NCBI GenBank assembly: GCA_951800675.1
Contig: CATOKC010000113.1
Location: 1-10,116 of the forward strand
Direction of reading: 5' to 3'
DNA length: 10,116 nt
Origin: an uncultured Oscillibacter sp.
Lineage (GTDB): Bacteria; Bacillota_A; Clostridia; Oscillospirales; Oscillospiraceae
Shown one piece after another: positions 5,318 to 10,116 of the stretch. How positions within the stretch are numbered: position 1 is the stretch's first letter; each line of letters opens with the position of its first letter. The notes under the pieces are model-generated. The model had not been told where the DNA came from, ran no database searches, and saw nothing but the letters and a program-made list of their open reading frames with translations. Made by a program: the position numbers and the translations under genes.

Positions 5318-5338
5318 CCGCGAGATATTTGTGCTTTA

Positions 5339-7399
5339 TTAGTACCAATCGTGCTTTTCATTCCGATCTAAGGCGTTGATTTGAGCCATTTCTTCATCAG
5401 TCAGCGCGAAATCATACAACTTTGTGTTTTCCTTGATATGGTCGGGATTGCTGGAGCCGGGAATGACCACCACGCCCTTTTGCAGATTCCACCGGAGGAT
5501 TACTTGTGCGGAGGATACGCCGTGAGCCTTTGCGATACCGGAGATCACCTCGTCTCCCAGCAGTTCCCCCGTATGGCCCCGGCCTCCCAGGGGATACCAG
5601 CCCTGGACCACGATTCCTAACTCCTGGATATAGGGAATGACCTCATTCTCCTGATAGTAGGGGTGTATCTCATTCTGCACCAGCGCCGGGGTAATGGACA
5701 CCTGGGGCAGAAATTCCTCCAGTTCCTTCACATACCAGTTGGACAGGCCCAGAGAGCGGATTTTTCCTTCCTCCACAAACTGTTCCATGGCCTGATACGC
5801 TTTCACATCGTTCCGGTCAGGGTGGTGCAGGAGCATCATATCCACATAGCCAAGGTCCAGCCGGTCCAGACACGCCTGGATGGACTGCTCCGGGGTTGCC
5901 ATCTCACTGCCCGGATAAATTTTCGTAATGACGAAAATATCTTCTCTTTGGAGGCCCAATTCCTCCATGGCCTCCCGGACGGCTTGGCCCACTTCTTCCT
6001 CGTTGCCGTAGGCGGAGGCTGTGTCGATCAGACGGACACCGCTGGCCAGAGCGGACTTCACAGAGCTGACGCAGGTTTCCCCGTGGAGGCTGTAAGTCCC
6101 CAGGCCGTTGATGGGCATTTCATAGCCGTTGTTGAGGGTGACGCTTTTGGTTTCAAAGTTAAACGCCGCCTTGCTGGCAGCAGAAGCTGCTGCGTCCACC
6201 GCTGTCTCCGGTTCGGGCAGATCAAGGCCGCTGATCCAGTCCTCCATACTGCTGCGGGTGGTTCCACCGGCGAATCTGCGTCCGGCAAGCCAGTTGGCAC
6301 CGCTGGCGAGGGAGTGGAGGTTGGTATCACTGGAACCGATACCACTGGAATGGGAGGTGCAGAAGGGGACAATGGTTTTCCCGGTGAGATTATAGCTTTC
6401 CAGGAAGGTGCTGATGATCCGGGGGGCCTGCCCATGCCAGATGGGATAGCCCAGGAAGATCACATCATAGTCCGCCATATTCTCCACACTGCCGGAGATG
6501 GCAGGACGGGCAGAAGCATCGTTCTGTTCCCGGTCAGCCCTGCCGTTGGTATAGTAGGCTAGGTCAGCGTCCGTATAGGGGTCCTCCGGCACGATCTCAT
6601 AGAGGCCGGCGCTCAGAATATCCGCCGCATACTCCGCCAGAGGGCGGGTCGTGTTGGTAGCGGAGAAATAGGCTACCAGGGTCTTGCCGCCTGCTGCCGG
6701 TTCCGGCTGACCGCTGGTATTGATGCTTAAATAGTGATATAGCATAGAGGCAACTTCCCCTCGTTTGATATTTGTCTTGGGATCAAAGCGGTTGTTTTCT
6801 GTCATACCGGCCAAAATACCGTTTGTATCGGCCCAGCGGACTGCCGCCTGCGCCCAGCTCGAAACAGAGGACATATCGGAAATATCCGCTGTTGCGGTAT
6901 TCTCAGGCTCTCCAGCATAGCGCCATAGGATTGTAGCCGCCTGTTCCCGTGTTGTAGGATCATTTACGCCAAAAGTTCCGCCGCCATAGCCGGAGATGAT
7001 ATTGTTTTTTGCCGCCCACGAAACCGCGTCACTGTACCAAGCCCCGGCGTCCGCGTCCGTAAAAACAGGCGGATCAGAAATGGCTGGCGTATTGCTCATA
7101 CGGTGCAGCACTGTGGACAGCATAGCGCGGGCCAGGGTGTCCTCCGGCGCAAACATGGTATCGCTGGTCCCGCTCATAATGCCGTTTTGTTGGCAGTAGG
7201 CAATTGCCCCGGCATACCAAGCGCCAGCAGGGACATCTGAGAAAGCGGACACAGGCTTCGATTCAGACGTAAGCTTTGCACCCCCCACTCCCGTCCCGCC
7301 GCTGGCAGCGGGGATTTCCGCCGCCGAGCAGGAGGTCATGGTCAGAAGGCAGAGCAGATAAATTGCTGCAGAGAAGGAAATGATTTTTTGCTTTTTCAT
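5339..7399 (-). CDS. Lipoprotein fusion: three SLH repeats, flavodoxin, aldo/keto reductase
   Basis: This 686-residue protein begins with a lipoprotein signal peptide (basic MKKQK, hydrophobic 7-21, lipobox-like MTSC with C24). Three S-layer homology repeats follow at about 51-95, 112-160 and 170-224, each with FxDxxxxxWY- or W-type starts and a TRAE-like site (LARAM, TTREQ, IKRGE). These bind secondary cell-wall polymer. A flavodoxin domain occupies about 239-395: FMN phosphate loop FSATNTTRPLA (245-255), GYPIWHGQAPR (317-327) and CTSHSSGIGSS (347-357). After an Ala-rich linker, a complete aldo/keto reductase runs 413-686 with catalytic tetrad D459 (LIDTA), Y464 (SAYG), K493 (ITKIYP) and H525 (LLHHPDR). 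The start codon overlaps the stop of the upstream acetyltransferase by ATGA. AKRs need NAD(P)H, normally cytosolic, so an exported AKR is odd. No frameshift separates the domains. Confidence 0.9.
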   Translation of the reverse strand: MKKQKIISFSAAIYLLCLLTMTSCSAAEIPAASGGTGVGGAKLTSESKPVSAFSDVPAGAWYAGAIAYCQQNGIMSGTSDTMFAPEDTLARAMLSTVLHRMSNTPAISDPPVFTDADAGAWYSDAVSWAAKNNIISGYGGGTFGVNDPTTREQAATILWRYAGEPENTATADISDMSSVSSWAQAAVRWADTNGILAGMTENNRFDPKTNIKRGEVASMLYHYLSINTSGQPEPAAGGKTLVAYFSATNTTRPLAEYAADILSAGLYEIVPEDPYTDADLAYYTNGRADREQNDASARPAISGSVENMADYDVIFLGYPIWHGQAPRIISTFLESYNLTGKTIVPFCTSHSSGIGSSDTNLHSLASGANWLAGRRFAGGTTRSSMEDWISGLDLPEPETAVDAAASAASKAAFNFETKSVTLNNGYEMPINGLGTYSLHGETCVSSVKSALASGVRLIDTASAYGNEEEVGQAVREAMEELGLQREDIFVITKIYPGSEMATPEQSIQACLDRLDLGYVDMMLLHHPDRNDVKAYQAMEQFVEEGKIRSLGLSNWYVKELEEFLPQVSITPALVQNEIHPYYQENEVIPYIQELGIVVQGWYPLGGRGHTGELLGDEVISGIAKAHGVSSAQVILRWNLQKGVVVIPGSSNPDHIKENTKLYDFALTDEEMAQINALDRNEKHDWY

Positions 7400-7980
7400 A
7401 AAGCTGACCTGCTTTCTTCTGGTTCAATATTCTTAATGACTCGTGCGGGAACACCACCCACCACCGTCATGGGCGGAACGTCCTTTGTCACAACCGCTCC
7501 GGCGGCGACCACGGACCACTCACCGATGGAAACACCCGACAAAATCGTGGCATTGGAGCCGATCCAAACATGAGCGCCGATCTTGATGGGAGCATAGTGG
7601 TTTTTCCGGTTCATGGCCGGGTCCAGGTCATGGTCGATGGTGGCAAGGACTACATTGTGTCCTATCAGCACACCATCCCCGATCTCTATCCCGCCCTGAT
7701 CCTGGAAGTGACAGCCGGAGTTGATGAACACATCCCGTCCGATGGCAATGTTTTTCCCGAAGTCCGTATAGAACGGGGGGAACAGGCGGAAGGTAGGATC
7801 AATTTTCTTCCCGGTCAGCCGTCCCATGATCTCCCGGATCTCCTCCGGGGTATGGTATTGATTGTTCAGCTCCATTCCCAGCCGGATGGCCTCTTGGAAC
7901 AGTTCATTGGCGTAAGCCGCCCGCTCTACGTCCTCCGGTACATCCTCCCGGAATCCCCGGATCACATCCTCTGCCGTCAT
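7396..7980 (-). CDS. Sugar O-acetyltransferase, maltose/galactoside acetyltransferase type
   Basis: This 194-residue cytosolic enzyme transfers acetyl from acetyl-CoA to a sugar hydroxyl. The N-terminal helical cap (about 5-55, ERAAYANELFQEAIRLGMELNNQ) is that of maltose acetyltransferases. The rest is a left-handed beta helix of hexapeptide repeats (about 73-175: IGDGVLIGHNV, IGAHVWIGSNATI, VVAAGAVVTKDV). The catalytic histidine is H117 in ATIDHDLDP. It ends VPARVIKNI, as usual for the family. The ribosome site GAGGGGG overlaps the stop region of the FMN reductase gene 12 bases upstream, and the stop overlaps the next ATG by four bases, so translational coupling is likely. The physiological acceptor is unknown; enzymes of this type often sit in oxidoreductase clusters without a sugar pathway. 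Confidence 0.92.
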   Translation of the reverse strand: MTAEDVIRGFREDVPEDVERAAYANELFQEAIRLGMELNNQYHTPEEIREIMGRLTGKKIDPTFRLFPPFYTDFGKNIAIGRDVFINSGCHFQDQGGIEIGDGVLIGHNVVLATIDHDLDPAMNRKNHYAPIKIGAHVWIGSNATILSGVSIGEWSVVAAGAVVTKDVPPMTVVGGVPARVIKNIEPEESRSAL

Positions 7981-7992
7981 ATGTTCGCCCCC

Positions 7993-8616
7993 TCAACGAT
8001 TAAAATTGGTCCAGTGTTCTGTCTCCATAGCAGGCGGTGTCACGCCCCGCCGCACCCCAGCCTGGATACATTTCAGCAGCCACGCCATGTTCCGGCCCAG
8101 GTTCCGCATGGTCTGGAGGCCTTCTTTGTCCTGCTCCACCAGCTCCGGGGCAGGGCCAAAGACCATGTTCCAATAGGTGGAGGAGACGACAGGCATTTGG
8201 GCGTCTGTCATGTACTTGTTCAGCGCGTACAGCGAGGCGGTCGTTCCCGCGCGGCGGGCCATTACCACAGCCGCTCCCGGCTTGTGGAAGAAGGCTTCGC
8301 CTCCGGCGTAAAACATCCTGTCCAACACAGAGAGAAAGCGGCCGGTGGGATGTGCAAAGTAAACAAGAGAGCCGAACACAAAGCCGTCCGCTTCCTTTGC
8401 CTTGGCGATAATCTCGTTTACCATATCATCGCCAAAGACACACTGGCCTTTCCCTGCACAGCCATTACAGCCGGTGCAGTCCCGGACAGTGCCGCCGCCC
8501 AGCTGGACGATCTCAGTCTCCACCCCCTCGGTTTCCAATACCTTTGCCACTTCCGATAAAGCGAGATAGGTGCAGCCGTTTTTACGGGTGCTGCCATTCA
8601 GTACTAAGACCTTCAT
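7993..8616 (-). CDS. NAD(P)H-dependent FMN reductase / iron-sulfur flavoprotein
   Basis: The product is a 207-residue flavodoxin-fold protein. MKVLVLNGSTRKNGCT at the start is the FMN phosphate-binding loop. A compact cysteine cluster, C47, C50, C53 and C59 (CTGCNGC...C, CX2CX2CX5C), matches the 4Fe-4S motif of archaeal and clostridial iron-sulfur flavoproteins. GSLVYFAHPTGRFLSVLDRMFY (from about 92) and the AVVMARRAG strand complete the fold. Such proteins move electrons between reduced carriers or NAD(P)H and acceptors through FMN and the cluster. A GTG at 8622 is in frame, but GGAG lies eight bases before the ATG at 8616, which I chose. It sits 40 bases after the hydrolase stop in the same operon. 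It could supply electrons to the operon's other flavoprotein, but compartments differ. Confidence 0.9.
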   Translation of the reverse strand: MKVLVLNGSTRKNGCTYLALSEVAKVLETEGVETEIVQLGGGTVRDCTGCNGCAGKGQCVFGDDMVNEIIAKAKEADGFVFGSLVYFAHPTGRFLSVLDRMFYAGGEAFFHKPGAAVVMARRAGTTASLYALNKYMTDAQMPVVSSTYWNMVFGPAPELVEQDKEGLQTMRNLGRNMAWLLKCIQAGVRRGVTPPAMETEHWTNFNR

Positions 8617-8656
8617 ATCCACATCTCCGTTTCCCGTTTATGCAGTTTTTTGATAC

Positions 8657-9655
8657 TTACAAATTGTTCTTAAAGAAGGTTTCCAGCTTGTCAAAGGGAA
8701 TCTTATCAAAGTTGTCATAGAGGTCAACATGATCCGCGCCGCGAACGATCACCAGCTCCTTCGGCTCCTGAGCGGCATCGTAGGCGTCCTCAGAGTAGTA
8801 ACGGGAGTGGGCATCCTCGCCAGCGACCAACAGAATGGGCCGGGGCGAAACTTCCTTGATGTTGGTCATCAGCGGGAAGTTCCAGAAGGACACCGGCATG
8901 GTAGCTGTCCAGGAGGTGACAAAGTTTACCGCGCGAGGGTGGCGGGCACGTTTGGCGTAATACTGGAAGAAGGCGGCGAAAGCGGGGTCAGCACCCTCCG
9001 GCAGTTCCTCCGGGACCTCCATGGCAACGGTCAGGAGGTTGCCGGCCTCGTCAAAACCGATCTCATGGTTGCCCAAGGCATGGGTCCCATTCTCCGCGTC
9101 CCGCCACCGCTGTTCGCTGAGATACCGCTTGATCTTCATGCGCTGTTCCTCGGTGTAATAGTCCATGTGACCCCGGCTCATATCACGGGACATATCGTAC
9201 ATGGAGAGGGTAGCCACCGCCTTGATCCGGGTATCGGTCCCGGCGGCGGTGATCGCCATGCCGGACAGTCCGCAGATGCCCACGGCTCCGATCCGCTCCC
9301 GGTCCACATAGTTCAGCAGGCCAACGTAGTCCACGGCGGCGCTGTAATCCTCGGTGAAGATGTCCGGGGAGGCGGTGTTGCGGACCTCGCCGCCGCTCTC
9401 CCCGCCAAAGGACGGATCAAAAGCCAGGGACACAAACCCCATAGAGGCGAACTGCTGGGCGTAGAGGCCAGCCGCCTGCTCCTTCACCGCGCCGAAAGGG
9501 CCTGCCACGATAATGGCGGCGTTCTTCTGCGTAGCATATCCCTCTGGCAGATAGAGGTGGCCCGCCAGCTCAATGCCGAAACGGTTTCTGAAACGGACCG
9601 GCTCCATCTTAATGCTGGGATCAATTTTGAATGTGCGGGTTTCCTTATTTTCCAT
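8657..9655 (-). CDS. Alpha/beta hydrolase, YcjY-like (X-Pro dipeptidyl-peptidase S15 related)
   Basis: The product, 332 residues, has an alpha/beta-hydrolase fold: LAGHLYLPEGY strand, IIVAGPFGAVKEQAAGLYAQQFASMGFVSLAFD core, nucleophile elbow region VGICGLSGMA, acid loop LLVAGEDAHS and a late histidine in GADHVDLYD. In the elbow the position normally held by Ser in GxSxG is Cys (GICGL, residue 128 from this start), as in dienelactone hydrolases, with Ser three residues later. D281 and H309 would complete a triad. It lacks a signal peptide and is presumably a cytosolic esterase or lactone hydrolase of unknown substrate. A TTG at 9661 is in frame, but AAGGAG is nine bases before the ATG at 9655, so that is the start. 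It is first gene of the operon, after a leader of about 160 nt in which I find only short weak hairpins. Confidence 0.88.
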   Translation of the reverse strand: MENKETRTFKIDPSIKMEPVRFRNRFGIELAGHLYLPEGYATQKNAAIIVAGPFGAVKEQAAGLYAQQFASMGFVSLAFDPSFGGESGGEVRNTASPDIFTEDYSAAVDYVGLLNYVDRERIGAVGICGLSGMAITAAGTDTRIKAVATLSMYDMSRDMSRGHMDYYTEEQRMKIKRYLSEQRWRDAENGTHALGNHEIGFDEAGNLLTVAMEVPEELPEGADPAFAAFFQYYAKRARHPRAVNFVTSWTATMPVSFWNFPLMTNIKEVSPRPILLVAGEDAHSRYYSEDAYDAAQEPKELVIVRGADHVDLYDNFDKIPFDKLETFFKNNL

Positions 9656-9823
9656 GATCAAATTCTCCTTACTATTCGATTCATTTGGCAGATCAGGCAG
9701 TCCGGACGATCAGACCTTTTCTGGTCCGCATGGTAATAGTCCAGTAGTAACGGCGGTGTTTTGCGAGCAGGGACAGTCCCGCTTCGTTCTACCCATCACA
9801 GCTTCGCCTTCTTACTGTGGATG

Positions 9824-9852
9824 ATTATATAAGTAAAACCTTAAAATATCAA
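9824..9852 (-). promoter_or_regulatory. Promoter of the four-gene operon
   Basis: On the minus strand TTGATA (9847-9852), a 17-bp spacer and TATAAT (9824-9829). The predicted start is near 9817. It is divergent from the LysR promoter and adjacent to the candidate LysR boxes. Confidence 0.8.
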
Positions 9853-9891
9853 ATACACATAAAGCATGAAGCTACATACTTGAAAGGTATG
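9853..9891. promoter_or_regulatory. Tandem LysR-type binding sites between the divergent promoters
   Basis: Site 1 is CATAC-TTGAAAG-GTATG (9875-9891), a perfect 5-bp inverted repeat that fits the T-N11-A rule. Site 2 is AT-ACACATAAAGC-AT (9853-9867), a weaker AT-N11-AT copy 23 bases away. Relative to the operon start (about 9817) the centres fall near -66 and -43, the usual recognition and activation positions for LysR regulators. Site 1 also covers the -35 box of the regulator gene, predicting autorepression. This is inference from spacing and motif; the inducer is unknown. Confidence 0.6.
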
Positions 9892-9908
9892 CAGCTCTTT
9901 GCTATAAT
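9880..9908 (+). promoter_or_regulatory. Promoter of the LysR-type regulator gene
   Basis: TTGAAA (9880-9885), a 17-bp spacer and TATAAT (9903-9908). The predicted start near 9915 leaves a leader of about 24 nt to the TTG at 9939. Confidence 0.8.
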
Positions 9909-9938
9909 AAAGTGCGGAAACAGCAGGGAGGTGTTCCT

Positions 9939-10116
9939 TTGGATATACGGGTTTTACAATATTTTCTTACGGTGGCAAGGGAAGAAAGCATTACCAGAGC
10001 GGCGGAAACGCTGCGAATGACACAGCCGCCTCTTTCCCGGCAGTTGAAAGACCTGGAGGACGAGCTTGGGAAAAAGCTGCTCATTCGCGGGAGCAAAAAA
10101 GTCACGCTTACGGAGG
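9939..10116 (+). CDS. LysR-family transcriptional regulator, N-terminal part (runs off window)
   Basis: Only the first 59 codons are present. They encode the LysR winged helix-turn-helix: MDIRVLQYFLTVAREESITRAAETLRMTQPPLSRQLKDLEDELGKKLLIRG, with the recognition helix around TQPPLSRQLKDLE. The start is TTG at 9939-9941, supported by a strong GGAGGTG five bases upstream and by alignment of residue 1 with family starts. The gene is divergent from the hydrolase operon with shared control DNA, the standard arrangement for a LysR activator of its neighbour. The effector-binding domain lies outside the window, so the inducer class cannot be read. Confidence 0.95.
   Translation, partial: MDIRVLQYFLTVAREESITRAAETLRMTQPPLSRQLKDLEDELGKKLLIRGSKKVTLTE

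Noticed and set aside
5663..6562. A 299-codon plus-strand open frame opposite the aldo/keto reductase and flavodoxin domains
   Set aside because: The composition is low-complexity and His/Gly-rich with no domain signature; it is the antisense shadow of a strongly conserved gene.
7570..9736. Long open frames (over 300 codons) on the plus strand opposite the hydrolase, FMN reductase and acetyltransferase genes
   Set aside because: They are antisense to clearly conserved genes, lack recognisable domains and ribosome sites, and are typical of GC-rich coding DNA.
9656..9816. Hairpins in the operon leader (GGGACAGTCCC at about 9770; CGGAC/GTCCG around 9702-9728) as a riboswitch or attenuator
   Set aside because: The stems are short or bulged, there is no U-tract, and no known motif is recognised.
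1..10116. CRISPR arrays, tRNA or rRNA genes, insertion sequences with terminal repeats
   Set aside because: None seen by eye on either strand.

Overview
The window looks like a piece of a Gram-positive, anaerobic gut Clostridia genome, most likely Oscillospiraceae-type. The grounds are GC-rich core genes (pth, the G5/3D gene) with strong Shine-Dalgarno sequences, consensus sigma-A promoters with 17-bp spacers, an SLH-anchored lipoprotein, and a Tn4451/Tn5397-type large serine recombinase. Genus is not determined. Base composition is mosaic: the DUF3795 gene and the small nuclease-like gene at 4515 are visibly AT-richer than pth and the G5/3D gene, which suggests acquired pieces.

Layout. (1) 1-1.6 kb: 3' part of a large serine recombinase, probably the end of an integrative element running in from the left. 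It converges on a Cys-rich DUF3795 gene (1610-2008, -) whose usual C-terminal zinc ribbon is replaced by an unrelated tail, so this looks like an element/chromosome junction. Both genes stop inside one shared inverted repeat. (2) 2.2-3.3 kb (-): membrane-anchored G5/3D cell-wall protein with a strong terminator and a perfect-consensus promoter. (3) 3.3-3.7 kb: divergent control region with palindromes and three 21-bp-phased GTWACAG motifs. (4) 3.7-4.3 kb: pth, peptidyl-tRNA hydrolase. (5) 4.3-5.1 kb: consensus promoter, about 150-nt structured RNA with a predicted pseudoknot, intrinsic terminator, then a 183-aa protein resembling the PBECR4 nuclease-like family, closed by a 22-bp hairpin. (6) 5.1-5.3 kb: degenerate C-terminal fragment of an XRE-type repressor. 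(7) 5.3-9.66 kb: a four-gene minus-strand operon in transcription order: alpha/beta hydrolase, Fe-S flavoprotein/FMN reductase, sugar O-acetyltransferase, and a 686-aa lipoprotein fusing three SLH repeats, a flavodoxin and a complete aldo/keto reductase. (8) 9.94 kb to the end: start of a divergent LysR regulator. The intergenic region carries both promoters and two AT-N11-AT motifs placed as expected for LysR autorepression and operon activation.

The most unusual items are the SLH-flavodoxin-aldo/keto reductase fusion and the promoter-RNA-terminator-nuclease-fold cassette downstream of pth. The cassette has the architecture of a type III toxin-antitoxin or attenuator locus, but I do not recognise the RNA.
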